From assembly GCA_036250225.1 (NCBI GenBank), contig JAPZLL010000002.1, positions 1,736,001 through 1,800,000 of the forward strand: DNA of 64,000 nt, written 5' to 3'. Positions 1-13,300 of the stretch are shown here, in pieces. The notes below the pieces were generated by a model, which was not told the origin of the DNA, did not search any database, and worked only from the letters and a program-made list of their open reading frames with translations. Position 1 is the first letter of the stretch, and every line of letters starts with the position of its first letter. A program made the translations under genes and the position numbers. Origin of the DNA: Cercophora sp. LCS_1 (taxonomy: Eukaryota > Ascomycota > Sordariomycetes > Sordariales > Lasiosphaeriaceae).

Positions 1-527
1 GCCGCTGGATCCTGGATCCCGTCGCTGGGCCGCTGTGGCAAGCCTCGGTACAATTGCCGACCGACTTCCAGCGCCTCTCACACTGCCCTCGGCCACGGAC
101 AAAGCACGCGGAGTAGTGTAGAGCTTTGATAGAAGTATAAGGCGCGGCTTGTCTCTTCCCCAGTCCCCGTCCTTGACCTCTCATCCATCATTCCCCAACT
201 TTTGTGTTGATTGAGACCGGTTGTCGTTCAAGATCGAATCGTAGGTTAACAACTCCCGCTGGGCGCTGGGGGTGGCCCCACGTTCCTGACGTGCAGCACT
301 AACAGAGTCTCCCAGCAGCGCAAACCCCTGTCGTCCGCTTGACCTCGGCTCACGAATCAGCGTGTCAGCAATTCCAACACCAGACCGGCCGTTTCTAGTT
401 CGGAGGGAGCAACCCACCGCGGCCAAATAACTACTGCGCATTCCTCGCCGTCGCACATTTCGCCCTTTCCCTCCTCTCTTCTCGTCTTGTCATCGTCCTT
501 TTCCCTCTACATCACACATCAGTCACA
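1..527. other. Upstream region of the fumarate reductase gene
   Basis: No coding frame with recognisable content was found here. The last 70 bases before the ATG at 528 are rich in C and T (TTCCCTCTACATCACACATC), as is usual just upstream of highly expressed fungal genes, and the ATG sits in a good context (CACAATGGC). The region probably holds the promoter and 5' UTR of the gene to its right. Everything left of about position 450 could belong to an unseen neighbour. Confidence 0.5.
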
Positions 528-2561
528 ATGGCACCCAGAGTTATCGTTGTCGGTGGCGGCTGTAAGTTGCTCCTTCCTCTTGCCAACCCCACGCATGCGC
601 CGTGTCGTCATCGCTCTCACATGTGAAGGAGCGGGAGAAGGTTAAAACCGCCATGCTAACGGTGTTTACTTTCAGTGTCCGGGTTGAGCGCCGCCCACAC
701 CATCTACATTGCCGGTGGTAACGTTGTTGTCCTCGACAAGCAGGGCTTCTTCGGAGGAAACTCTACCAAGGCCACGTCCGGCATCAACGGCGCCCTCACG
801 AGGACGCAGGTCGAGCACGGTATCCAGGACAGCGTCAAGCAGTTCTACGACGATACCCTCAAGTCTGCCCGTGACAAGGCGAGACCAGACCTCATCAAGG
901 TCCTCACATACAAGTCTGCCGCCGCCGTCGAGTGGCTCCAGGATGTTTTCAACCTCGACCTCACTCTCGTCTCCCGTCTCGGGTATGTTTCCAAGCAATC
1001 ACGTGCTCTCCCTGCACTTTGCTGACATTAATCCTACAGTGGCCACTCCCAGCCCCGAACACACCGTGGCCACGATGCCAAGTTCCCCGGCATGGCCATC
1101 ACATACGCTCTGATGCAAAGGTTGGAGGAGCTCGCTGAGTCCGAGCCCGACCGTGTTCAGATCATCAAGAAGGCTCGCGTCACCAGCCTCAACAAGGAGG
1201 GGAACCAAGTCACCGGTGTCACATACGAGCTCAATGGCGAGTCCCAGAAGCTTGACGGCCCCGTCGTCCTGGCCACCGGTGGTTACGCCGCTGACTTCGG
1301 CGAGGGCTCGCTTCTCAAGCAGCACAGGCCCGACACCTACGGGCTGGCCACCACCAACGGCTCACACGCCACTGGTGACGGTCAGAAGATGGTCATGGCC
1401 ATTGGTGGCAACGGCATCGACATGGACAAGGTCCAGGTCCACCCCACGGGTCTCGTTGACCCCAAGGATCCCGGCTCCAAGTGGAAGTTCCTCGCTGCCG
1501 AGGCGCTTCGTGGTGAGGGTGGTATCCTCCTCAACGCTGATGGTGACCGGTTCTGCGACGAGCTTGGCCACCGTGACTACGTGTCCGGCATGATGTGGAA
1601 GGAGAAGGACAAGGGCAAGTTCCCCATCCGCCTTATCCTCAACAGCAAGGCCTCCAACACCCTTGACTTCCACACCCGCCACTACTCTGGCCGCGGTCTC
1701 ATGAAGAAGATGACCGGCAAGCAGCTCGCCAAGGAGATTGGCTGCACGCCTGAGCACCTCCAGAAGACCTTCCAGACCTACAACGCCATTGCTGAGGGCA
1801 AGCAGAAGGACCCCTGGGGCAAGAAGTTCTTCCACAACATGCCGCTCGACATCAGCGATGATTTCCACGTCGCATTGATGGAGCCTGTCCTCCACTTCAC
1901 CATGGGTGGTATTGAGATCAACGACCGCGCTCAGGTCCTCAACAAGGAGCAGAAGCCCTTCGATGGCCTTTTCGCCTGCGGCGAGCTGGCTGGTGGTGTC
2001 CACGGCGCCAACCGTCTCGGCGGTTCTTCCTTGTTGGGCTGCGTCGTCTACGGCCGTGTTGCCGGTGACAGCGCCAGCAACTACCTCTTCCAGCAGACCC
2101 TCAAGGGCGGCGCCGGTGCCTCGCGTCTTGGCCAGATCGCTCTCCACATCGACCCCTCTACACCGGGCCGCATCTCGGTCCAATGGGGCGGCTCTTCGGA
2201 CGCCCCCGCGGCGCAGGCTACCTCGGCGACGGGGCCCAGCCCTAAGCAGGCCGACGGCTCCGCTTCTGCCAAGCCCAACGACCCCAAGTCGTTCACCATC
2301 CCCGAGAAGGAGTTCACTATGGAGGAGATCGCCAAGCACAACAAGAAGGAGGACCTCTGGGTTGTTGTCAAGGGCGTCGTCCTTGACCTTACCAACTGGC
2401 TCGATGACCACCCCGGTGGTCCCCAGGCCCTCCTGAACTTCATGGGCCGTGATGCTACTGAGGAGTTCGAGATGCTTCACGACGATGAGGTCATCCCCAA
2501 GTATGCGCCTTCCCAGGTCATCGGGAGGGTGAAGGGCCAGAAGGTCACTCTGGAAATCTAA
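528..2561 (+). CDS. Fumarate reductase (Osm1/Frd1-type flavoprotein) with C-terminal cytochrome b5 domain
   Basis: Soluble flavin fumarate reductase that converts fumarate to succinate and helps reoxidise FADH2/NADH, related to yeast Frd1/Osm1. Exons 528-561, 676-982 and 1040-2561 join in frame to 620 residues. The start MAPRVIVVGGG runs over the first intron into LSGLSAAH, a standard FAD-binding Rossmann motif. The second splice restores GGHSQPRTHRG, conserved in the family. AEALRGEGGILLN and GGVHGANRLGGSSLLG mark the substrate and C-terminal FAD segments. A Ser/Pro/Ala linker leads to a cytochrome b5 domain (about 533-620) with heme ligands His571 (HPGG) and His594 (EMLH). No mitochondrial or secretory presequence precedes the FAD motif, so a cytosolic location is inferred. 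The b5 fusion is common in filamentous fungi and absent from the yeast enzymes. Confidence 0.93.
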
Positions 2562-5500
2562 GGGAATGATGGTATGGTGTGGGCGAGGTACCTTGCGCAA
2601 TCAATAATGCGCTGTCGTAATGATATTTGTGCTGGCGCACGTGTTGAAAAGGGGTGGAATTTTGGATAAGTCATGCCCTAGACTGTGGCGGCGGTTGTGT
2701 TTCTGGGATGAGGCAGCATCATGCTGAGAGAATTTGTGGTTTGACATGATGCATAGCAGTGTGCTGTACTGATAGAAATTTATTCCCTTGGGTTACTGAT
2801 GACAACACTTATGATCTTCCCCAGTTTGGAAATAATTCTGGTGATATTTTGATGTATTTTATCTGCTGTTTCCTTGTGAAGTTAGTTGTTTCAATAAATC
2901 ACGCCGGGCACTGTGGTGTACGAACTTTGGGGTGGAAGTCCGGCATCTTCAGCTGCCAGCTAACGCGTGAAATCACCTGCATGAATCCAAGACATTCGAG
3001 ACAGCCTACTGGAAGTTAGTGTCTGGCATCGACATCGTACGCTACGCCAACTCCGGTATAATGGCGTCTTATTCCTGTTAGGACACGTTGCTGAGGTCAG
3101 TATCCTGACTGCTCCGAGAGCCTTCAACGGCCCTTTTTAGGCGCGAGTCGTACGCAACCCCTCCTGCTGCGTGGCCGTGAGGGGGATGGAGTCTTGGAGC
3201 CGGTGAATACGACATCAAGCTCTTTCGGTTTTGCATGTTGCACAATGCAATAACCCGTGAAGAGCAAGCGATCCCGCGCCCCCCGGCCAGGTTAGGAGGC
3301 GACCGTGTCCCGGAAGGTACTGATGGAGGGAGGTTGCGAACCAGGTTTTGTTTTGTTACCCGTGTCGTTGTGCTTGTTGTCTCACCATTGTGCATCAGCA
3401 TTTTGGGCACGGAACACAGTGCGGTGTGGGCGTGTGTCTTGGGTTGTTTGGTATATTACACAGCGAAGAAATGCGCGAGAGTGGTGTGAGACTGTGGATG
3501 GTGGTGGCGAGACAGCCCACCCCCTTTTTTTATTTTGCAAGTGTGTGCCGCACACCCCCTTTTCCCGTGGGAGGGCGAATGAACAGTGGCTTGTTGAGGA
3601 GAGATGTCTTGATGTCGAGGCTGAAACAAATCTAGGCAGCTGGTACTTCGATGTGGTTAGGGTGGGTTTGTGGGACATAGAGATGCGGTCAGCAGTCAGC
3701 GGGGTGATGCTTCTACATGCGTAGTTATGTCGTCCCTCTGAGGCGTGTGGGTTGGTTGGATGCTTCTGGGTCGTCGGTGATAATATTGGCCTTTATTATG
3801 TCGCAACCACGGCCGCCCCCACTGTCAAGAGCTGGCCCGCGGTTCCCCCAACCTACCTACACGCTGTCTTCCCTGAGAGTGGACGGCGAGAAAGATCTGA
3901 ACACCGTAGTGACGCAGCCGCGCTGTGTCTGCGGGAACAGAGTACGCACTACAGGAGAAACGAGCCCTATGCTGTTTTTTTTTTCTTTTCCCCTTCCTCA
4001 TGCAGTTGAAGGGATAGACGGCCACAAGGCCAACCCAACATGGCTCCCCCTATTCTCTCCTACCTCAGCCATCCTGAGATGGTGGAAATGCTGGGCTCGA
4101 ATAATCAAGGCCCTGCCTACTGAGGAGTCCCTTTGATAGACCCTCACGACCAAAGGGACTGGATACCAACAGGGGCTTCCTCTTCCCTAAGATGTCAGGT
4201 GGATATCAGGCACTCAGCGGGCGAGCGTCTGCCACTGTGCGGCGTAGAAACGCTGGTCAATGCTCTGATCCAGCTCGTAGGTGGGCAGGCCCAAAAGAAG
4301 TTTCAAGCGCGGGTGCATCGGTCACAGCAACATGCTCGGATGACAGAGGCAGATTCTGGCCATTTCCTGCGCCCTGACAGGTTCAAAGCAAAATGGTGAG
4401 GGGCTTCAGCCCAATCAGATTCTGGTCTGAATGGGTGTCGATAAATTAAGCCACCCCAACCGTGCCTCGCCATCCTTTCCAGGAAGCTTCCCTTTCTGGG
4501 TCAATGGAGGGGTGAGGGAAAGACCCGGGTACCGTGTCAAATGCTGGCCCCTCTTGACGGCGGGCAGGGCGGGGGTGCGCCGCTGTAACGGGAACTGGCG
4601 GGCTGGGAGGAGGAGAGCAACCAGCCTGCTCAAACCAAATCAGTGGAAATCAAGCCGTGTGACCTTCCCGGCGACCACAGAACAGCGAGAAGAACCACAA
4701 TGCTCTGCTTCAACAGCTGCTCCGTGGCCGGCCGGCACAGAAGCAACCACCCCGAACACAGCAGAGGCGGACAACGCGCGCTTCTGGGTTGGTGGGTAAA
4801 AATAAAGAACACTGCGGTTGGACAATGCCAAACTTGCGCGCCTGAGGGCTGGATGTGGCTGCAGAACGAGAGTGAAAATAGGAAATGCTGAATCCGAGAG
4901 CGGTTTAGTCGGCGACTGGTTGCTGACTTTGGTTCTGTTAGCTCGCCGTTGCAATGCTTGCCCTTAGTCACCCTTCCGGCAGAAAACGCCGAGAGTGTGT
5001 GGTGTTGCATTGCATCACATCTCCCCGGCAGTCTCGCTGGATTGGAGGGAGACCGTCTGACTTTCCAGCCTGCGTGTGATGTTGAGGTGTCGTTGATCAA
5101 ATTCTCTTGGCCCTCGTGGCCGCAAGGACCAAGAAACAGATTTGCAGCAAACGCGAATGCATGTGGTGTCGGCGCGACATGTCAAAGTGGCAGGGTGTCA
5201 TTCTCAATCAATCCAAATGCCAGGTCGGTTCGCTTGCGGCTTGACAAGGTGACCAAATATTGAGTTAGGTAAGCAAGTACGGATCCGTAGGCGAGCCATC
5301 AAAGCCAATTCCATGACTGTCGCCTGTTGCCGGGTGGTCCAGGCTGTCACATTGGCACCGTGATCGCTCGGCTATCCCCCGCAGAATCCGTCCCAAGCAT
5401 CTGGTCTTGGGGTCAGTGTCGGTTGCCAACCACAGACGTTGTTCACTATGTTCGAACCCACAAAGGTCTCTGTCAGGTACGAGTGCTGATAATGACCATC

Positions 5501-6761
5501 ATGGTGCTTTTCCGGGGTATCAGGGAGAAGGGTTTCAGGATTGTCTGTATTGTACTCTCTTCCCCTTCATCGTTTCTTCCTCCCTCGGAGGCTAGGTCAG
5601 TGAACAGTCCGGAACGGCGTCAATAGCACGTAAATCGGCTGCTGCCAATAATTTCTCAACTTGTTCAGCGCTCGGAACTGTATGTCGCATCCGGGCAGCA
5701 TGGGCTCCGGACCTGTGACATGGGAGCGATATCTCGCTTGGGGACGGCATCGTCTGAACTGAACTTGGGTCGGCACCGTGTATTCATGCAGTCTCCCACA
5801 TGCAGCAGCAGGGCGTGCATTTTGTGCGCGACCCCTCTTCCCTGCCTGTACGAAGGTTTGATTCGTTGGTCTTGAGGGAGATCGTCAGACATGGACTCAG
5901 GTGCCCGGCTTGCTGGCGTTGGCCAGATCGTCAACGTCGTCGTTGAGCCATCACAACGGGACCGGTGATCGATCGCCGTCCCGTTCGGATGGGTCGGAAC
6001 TGCTTCGACAAGCAATCAATCAATCAATCGCTTGCTGTGGTCTTGAACGATCTTTCGCAGACCGTCTCCCTGCTTGCGCTCTGCTGCGATTATGAAGCGA
6101 GTTCATTTCATCTCCAGAGAGACTAAGCTCAATACAGTGAAGCCCCTGGAAAGCAACCGTTAGGAGTGCCAGCGCCCGCATGCGAGCTGAAAATGCGCCA
6201 GCTCTGCTGGAATAGCGTCGAGTGGAGATCACAAAAGCTATGGCCAGCACCTGCCAAGCAAAGAGGAAGTCAACAACCTTGGTCGAGCTGCGATCTTCCT
6301 GGCAGCGACGACTGTGAGCGCAGCTGGCTTGCACCGATCAGGAAAGGCGGGATAGGGGGAAGGGCAACTCGTCGCCGCCGCGACCAGGCAGAGCGGCCAG
6401 GCCAGCAGCAGCAGGGCATCACAGAAGTGGAAACAGGCCTTCAGGAGGGTGTGCAGCCCTTTTGCAGCCCTTTGCAGGCCAAGCTAAGCACGGGCTCGGT
6501 CGGTGTCTGACAGACTGGCCCAATCAGAGCGCGCCCCCCAGGATGCGGCCAAAAACCGCTGATCTCGAGCCTCCGCCTTTCTCATCCCTCTCCTCCCTTG
6601 TTCTCCACTCTTTTCCCATATACCATATTACCCACACCCGGTGCGAGGGACGTCGCCGTCAAATGGTCGAACCGCACAATCCAACCTTGAATCGCCAAAC
6701 CGACCCGCGATAGCCTGGCGGACAACATCGAATCTGGCTTGACGGGCCCTCCTCTTGCACC
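2562..6761. other. 4.2 kb intergenic stretch without a supported gene
   Basis: All frames on both strands are short and their translations look like random sequence rich in Arg, Ser and Pro. I saw no splice-joinable exons, tRNA or repeat family. Short low-complexity items are an AATC tetranucleotide run near 6014-6029 and T-runs near 3980. The right half must contain the promoter and 5' UTR of the sugar transporter at 6762. A long untranslated RNA cannot be excluded from sequence alone. Confidence 0.5.
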
Positions 6762-8651
6762 ATGGCGATAGCCATGGGCTGGCACAAGCCCGACAATGTC
6801 GCCGGCTCCTCTGCGCCGGCCATCATGGTCGGGCTCTTCGTCGCCACGGGCGGATTGCTGTTTGGATACGACACGGGGTAAGCGAACACCGCACACGAGA
6901 AACGACAGAGGGCAATTGTCGAGGGGTTCAAATGGGACGGTGAAGGCTGACTCTGGGTGATTACCCACCACTAGCACGATCAACGGCATTCTCGCGATGG
7001 ATTCGTTCGTCGAGCATTTCAACTCGGGCTACAAAGACATGGCAGGCAATCTCACCATGTCGCCGAGAGAGGTTTCATTAATCGTCGCCATGCTGAGCGC
7101 GGGAACAGTAGTTGGGGCGTTGGTGTCGGCGCCGATGGGTGATATTTGGGGACGTCGTCGATCGCTCATCGTTGCCGTGGGAGTCTTCTGCATTGGCGCC
7201 ATCTTCCAGGTTTGCGCGACCAACGTAGCGACACTTGTTGTTGGAAGGTGCGTTGCTCTCTGTTCGGTTGTGCCTCTAGACCGCCCTTTGGCGCCTCCAT
7301 GCTGACAGACAGCGGATGTAGGACGTTAGCGGGCGTCGGCGTTGGAACGATATCAGTCTTGGTACCGTTATATCAGTCGGAAATGGCCCCTAAGTGGGTG
7401 CGAGGAACACTGGTTTGCGCGTACCAATTATCGATCACAATGGGGCTGCTCATCGCCGCCATTGTCAACATCCTAACATCCCATATCGATGGGTCTGCGG
7501 CCTATCGCATTCCCATGGGACTGCAGCTCAGCTGGGCGTGTGTCCTTGCCCTCGGTCTCTTAGTTCTGCCCGAAACACCGCGATATCTGATCAAGCGCGG
7601 TCACAAAGAAGCTGCGGCTCTCTCACTGAGCCGCCTCCGACGTCTCGATATCACACACCCAGCACTCGTAGAGGAACTCGCCGAAATTGAGGCCAATCAC
7701 GAGTATGAGCTGGCTCTCGGACCCGATACATACAAGGACATCATCTTCGGCCATCCACACCTCGGCCGCCGCACGCTCACCGGCTGCGGCCTCCAAATGT
7801 TGCAGCAACTAACAGGCATCAACTTCATCATGTACTATGGAACCACATTCTTCATCGGTGCTGGTGTTGAGGATGCCTTCAAAATCTCTCTGATCATGCA
7901 GATTATCAACACAGTGTGCACACTTCCAGGGCTGCTGGTTGTCGAATCTTGGGGTCGCAGGCGATTGCTTATTGTGGGAGCAATTGGCATGGCCATCTGC
8001 CAGCTCCTTATCGCCTCCTACGCCACCGCTAATGGCGACGAAGACACGTCTGTGCAAAACCGGATTCTTATTATCTTCGTGGCGGTTTACATATTCTTCT
8101 TCGCCGCCTCGTGGGGCCCCGTCGTATGGGTCGTAACGTCAGAGATCTACCCGCTCAAAGTCCGAGCCAAATCCATGTCGATATCAACGGCATCCAACTG
8201 GCTCCTGAACTTTGGCATCGCCTTCGGAACACCATATATGGTCGACCAAAATAGCATTTCTTCATCGGGCAGCTCCATCGACCTGGGTTCGCGAGTCTTC
8301 TTTGTCTGGGGCGCATTCTGCATCGTTGCGATTGCCTTCGTGTGGTGCATGGTGTATGAAACGAGCAAAATCAGTCTGGAGCAGATTGACGAAATGTATG
8401 AGCGAGTGGACCATGCGTGGAATAGTAGGAGGTTCGAACCGAGTTGGAGTTTCCAGCAGATGCGGGACTTTGGGTTTTCAGAAAGTGGCGTCCCACCCAC
8501 CGAGCCGCAACTCGAACTGCAGCAGTCACGGAGCAGTAGCAGCGCAGGAACATCCTCGGATACCGGGGCCAGCGCGACAACCGGAACGACGACGTCGTCC
8601 CAAGACGACAAGATGCTGGCGCAATTAGGGCACGTCGACCTTAGTTATTGA
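6762..8651 (+). CDS. MFS monosaccharide (hexose) transporter
   Basis: Twelve-helix sugar porter that moves glucose or a related hexose across the plasma membrane. Exons 6762-6877, 6975-7247 and 7322-8651 give 572 residues. Family motifs occur in order: GGLLFGYDTGTING in helix 1, DIWGRRRS in loop 2-3, PETPRYLIKRG before the central loop, QQLTGINFIMYY in helix 7, WGRRRLLI in loop 8-9 and YETSKISLEQIDEMYERV after helix 12. The ATG at 6762 is chosen because it leads straight into helix 1, as in fungal glucose transporters; an in-frame ATG lies 12 bases on. The roughly 100-residue cytosolic tail ends in a Ser/Thr/Gly-rich stretch, shorter than in Snf3/Rgt2 sensors. The exact substrate cannot be read from sequence. 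The GH31 alpha-glucosidase downstream on the same strand suggests glucose released from alpha-glucans. Confidence 0.92.
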
Positions 8652-10379
8652 TGTTTAGATTGTGTTCTATACCATATCGCGGGTCGGCGCTGTTCCGGCT
8701 GGGTCATGTCGCTTTGGTTGCTTTTCGGTCTACATTGGGGATATTAGCCACGGGGAGTTATAACTGCGCGGAGTTAAGGGGTCGGACATCATCTGTGGGA
8801 TATTCAGGGGTTCAAACACTGCTTCTCTCGCTTTGGGTTTATTTTTAAAGGGTATCGGTGAAGGAATTGGCTACTGCGCATCAACATTACGGATGGTCTC
8901 CAGGCTACGGGGTTGAATAGGGATTTGGCTGGATATCCTGGAAAGTTGAGACGGCATCTTCAGACGAAGTATGCCCGAGGGGCATACAGCACTCCGGGGA
9001 CGCACTAGCACATCTTTCTGCAAGCTTGCCTCTCTGCAAGCTCAGATGACAGCTAGGCTAGGGGCCTGATAGCCCATGAAAATTTAAGCGTTCATCTTCT
9101 AGCAACACGCACTCGTCCGCTGCCACGGGGATCCGTCAAGCTGGGTCTTCTCCCGTTTCTTCGCCCAAACAGATGGGGCACGCTCCGGCTGACTCGCGGA
9201 TGAAGGAAACCCAATGCACTTGTCTTCGAGTTAGCCCCGTGTCGTTATATTTTAACTTCGAATTTGAGTGGGACTGGCTTCGGCAGCTAAACTTTGGTGT
9301 GTCACTGTCTCGGTCATGTTGCGCAAACCCCTCTTCGTCGTGTCGCTCTTTCCGTTTCATGAACACTTGGATCCGGAACTTCCACGTTGCTACTTGCTCA
9401 GAGTACCCGTTTCCGCAAGTTTGCTATGCTTGTGCACAACTGTCGTCTCATTTTTGGCCGCCGCCTCACCTTACGGACGCCCCTGCCTCGGAGTTTGGAT
9501 CGTGACCTCGTCACTTGACTGACACTGCACAAACCGTCTCCCAAGGCCGCGGCAAAGAGAAGGTTTCGTTTCCAGCCCAAACCCGTTCCCCCAACGTTCT
9601 GGGGAGGAACGGTTCGTCTGTCTGGCCTGAACAAGGAACCGCCCCGACGACCAGCCCGCCCGCTGGAATTGCCGGTGTTGATTGGTGCCCGCAAAAGCGA
9701 TATGGCGATTGTATCTCCGGTGTCCGGCATGCGGTCGGATACGGATTCCGACTTGCCTGACTCCTACCGGTCGCGTCCGACAGGATGGGCCGCTACAGTG
9801 GACCCATCGCCGCTCTCTAATGACTTTTCAGGGGCACAAGGAGGCGTACCGGTGTTGCCGACTACGGCTGCTACCTGTACCCCCGGCGGGATGGACAATG
9901 CCACCCACAAGGTAGGTTATTTTCTTGGCTGATTCAGATACGCCGTCATTGCAACGGTTTTGGTTGCTCTTTTTGTTTTCACGGTTCTTTTTCCCGTCCA
10001 AATTCAACGCAGTTGGGTAACTGGCATGTAGATATCATCCACCCTCGCCCATCAACGGCAAGCTCTTGCCACGCTCTCTGCCATTCGATTCCCACCCCTT
10101 ATCCTTCTCCTATCCGGCACCTTGGCTTCGGCCGAGTCGACAGATCACGCCGAGGGACAACAAGGTTCAGGGCCGCTCATCTCACCTGACAAGGTCAACT
10201 GTTATTCATGGTTTGGGCTTCGCGGCCTCCGCAATGACTATGGTGTTTGCGTGACTGGTCCCTTATATGTCAAAATCTGCGTCCTTCTGTCTTGCCTGGT
10301 CCTCCTCAGCATTCTCAAGTCAAAACGTGGTCTGGTGAAACGGCAGGTGCTGCGAAAACTCAGCTACGCTCTGCTCGTC
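8652..10379. other. Intergenic region upstream of the GH31 gene with an unusually open reading frame
   Basis: No independent gene is supported. From 9669 to the GH31 start at 10380 one + frame, the same as the enzyme's, is interrupted only by a TGA at 9927 and a TAG at 10029. It encodes hydrophobic segments at about 9939-9990 and 10083-10130, and again at 10266-10320. A CCTN8CCG element at 9756-9769 matches the AmyR consensus CGGN8AGG on the other strand, though one match per 700 bp is expected by chance. The stretch is most simply promoter and 5' UTR. Confidence 0.4.
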
Positions 10380-13300
10380 ATGACTCTGTTTACGTCTGCC
10401 GCATTTGTTCTCGCCGCGGCTCTCTTGTCCCACCAGGCGTCTGGGCATAACGACATTTCCACAGCAAGAAGACCAGTTAAGAGTAGCGCGACCCAGGCCG
10501 GGTCGACCCCTATCTACACTGTCCCGCCATCAGCCGATATTGGCTTGAACATTATCCCCAACGTCAAGGATCCCCAGGCCGTCAACCCCCAGGATGTTTG
10601 TCCCGGCTATAAAGCATCAAACGTTCAGGACTCGGTCAATGGGTTGACGGCAACTTTGCGGCTAGCTGGGAAGAGCTGCAATGTCTACGGGAGCGATATC
10701 GAGGAGCTCAGTCTTCTCGTCACATACCAAGCGATTGACAGGGTTCATGTTCAGATTGAGCCAAGGTACATCGGTCAGGGGAATGAGACTTGGTTCTTGT
10801 TGCCAGAAACCCTGGTCCCCAAACCAGCTGACACACCTGCCCACAACAAGTCTGATAACATGCTCGACATCTCCTGGTCGAATGAGCCTAGCTTTTCGTT
10901 CACTGTCACGCGGAAGGGCACTGGAGACATCTTATTCACGACCAAGGGTAGATCTCTAGTGTTTGAAGATCAATTCATCGAGTTCGGCTCGAATCTACCG
11001 GACAACTACAACTTATACGGTCTTGGTGAAGTTGTTCACGGGTTTCGGCTGGGAAACAACCTCACTAGTAAGCCACGGTTACCGCCCCAATCGAGACGGC
11101 ATGCTAACATGTCCCAGGAACGCTCTTCGCTGCTGATGTCGGTGATACCGTCGACGCCAACATCTACGGAAACCACCCCATTTACCTGGACACCAGGTAT
11201 TTTACCAAGCCGAGTTCGGGTAAGTTGAAATACGTTGCGAACCCGACAGACACGAGCATTAAGTACACATCTTTCACTCATGGTGTTTTCCTTCGCAATG
11301 CGCATACCCAAGAGGTGCTTCTTCGACCTTCCGGGATCACATGGAGAGCGCTCGGTGGCACGATTGATCTCTACTTCTACGCCGGGCCCGAGGCCGTGGA
11401 TGTCACGAAATCATACCAACATACTGCCATCGGACTACCCGCGATGCAGCAGTACTGGACTCTGGGCTTTCATCAGTGTCGTTGGGGGTACCAGAATTGG
11501 ACCGAATTGCAATACGTCGTTGACAATTTTGCCAAATTCGAGATCCCTCTTGAGACCATCTGGAGTAGGTCACCGCGAGCCCCTAGCAAGCCACCATGAG
11601 TCAACATAGGCGGAAGTATTCCCAACTCATGCTGACACACTCTAGCGGACATCGATTATATGAAACAATACCGTGACTTCGAGAACGATCCCGACCGTTT
11701 CGGCTATGAGGAGGGCGCCGCGTTTCTGTCGAAGCTCCATGAAAATGGTCAACAGTATGTGCCCATTGTTGACTCAGCCATCTATGCCCCCAACCCGGAA
11801 AACCCGTTGGATTCTTATGCTCCCTACGACCGTGGAGTCGAGCAAGACGCCTTTATGCTTAACCCTGATGGATCAATCTACTACGGCGCCGTCTGGCCAG
11901 GCTACACAGGTAAGCTCGCAATACAACATAATTTGCTGCGATCTAACCACAGTTGCAGTGTTTCCCGACTGGATTGGCGCTGCGCTCAATGGCTCGGGTG
12001 CTATCGGGTGGTGGATCGAGGAGTTTGTGATGTGGTCCAAACAGGTGGCAGTGAGTTTACCTTCGGTCTGAAACACACTCGGCCGTAATACTGACTACAT
12101 GACAAGTTCGACGGCATCTGGATCGACATGTCGGAAGTGGCTTCATTTTGTGTGGGGAGTTGTGGGACTGGCAAGCTCAATCTCAATCCCGCCCACCCTC
12201 CTTTTGAGCTTCCAGGAGAACCTGGGAATTTGGTGCTGCAATATCCCGAAGGGTTTGAGCTCACCAACCGCACCGAAGCTTCCACTGCCTCGTCCATGTT
12301 GCACACCCAAACGGCCTCCGCGACCAAGACGTCTGCAAGTACCACATCGTATTTTCGCACCACTCCAACCCCGGGGGCAAGAAACATCAACTGGCCCCCA
12401 TACGCCATTGACAACTTTCATGGTGATTTGGCCGTCCACGCTCTGAGCCCAAATGCCACTCATCATGGAGGATACGTAGAGTACGACTTCCACAATCTCT
12501 TTGGCCACCAGATTCTGAGCGCTACCTACCAAGCACTTCTCAACGTCTTCGAGGGAAAGCGGCCGTTTATCATAGGGCGCAGCACCTTTGCGGGCTCTGG
12601 AAAATGGGCAGGCCACTGGGGAGGCGACAACGAATCCAAGTGGGCGTTCATGTTCTTCAGCATCCCGCAGGCGCTGTCCTTTTCGATCTTCGGCATTCCC
12701 ATGTTCGGCGTGGATACATGTGGCTTCAACGGGAACTCCAACTTTGAACTCTGCTCGCGTTGGATGCAGCTTAGCGCATTCTTTCCTTTTTACCGAAACC
12801 ACAACGCTATAGGCGCCATCCCACAGGAGCCATACGTCTGGGGCTCGGTGATTGAGGCATCGAAGAAAGCCATGGAAATTCGATACTCGCTTCTCCCGTA
12901 TATGTATACGCTTTTCGCCTTGGCAAACGCAAACGGAGATACAGTGATGCGTGCCCTAGCCTGGGAGTTTCCCAACGAGCCATGGTTGGCCAATGCTGAC
13001 AGGCAGTTTCTCCTGGGCGATGCCGTCATGGTGACCCCATGCCTGATCCAAGGAGCCACGACCGTGGACGGTGTTTTCCCTGGTGTTGGCGACGGGACAG
13101 TTTGGTATGATTGGCATACGCGAGAGGCCGTAACTGGCGTGAAGTCTGGTCAAAATGTCACCATCCAAGCGCCTCTGGGACATATTCCTGTCTACCTGCG
13201 TGGAGGCTATGTTGTTCCGCTACAGGAGCCCGGCCTCACAACAGCAGCTAGTCGCAAGAACCCATGGGGCTTGATGGTGTCGCTGGACAAGTCCGGCTCC

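Noticed and set aside
1362..2600. 412-codon open frame on the minus strand
   Set aside because: It lies wholly antisense to the fumarate reductase exon, and its Leu/Val/Glu-rich translation is what high-GC codon bias creates opposite a real gene.
5440..5470. GTTCGAACC near 5451 as a tRNA B box
   Set aside because: No A box, acceptor stem or cloverleaf could be built around it.
9912..9937. Intron GTAGGT...TTCAG upstream of the GH31 gene
   Set aside because: Only 26 nt, too short for spliceosomal removal, and it would shift out of the hydrophobic frame.
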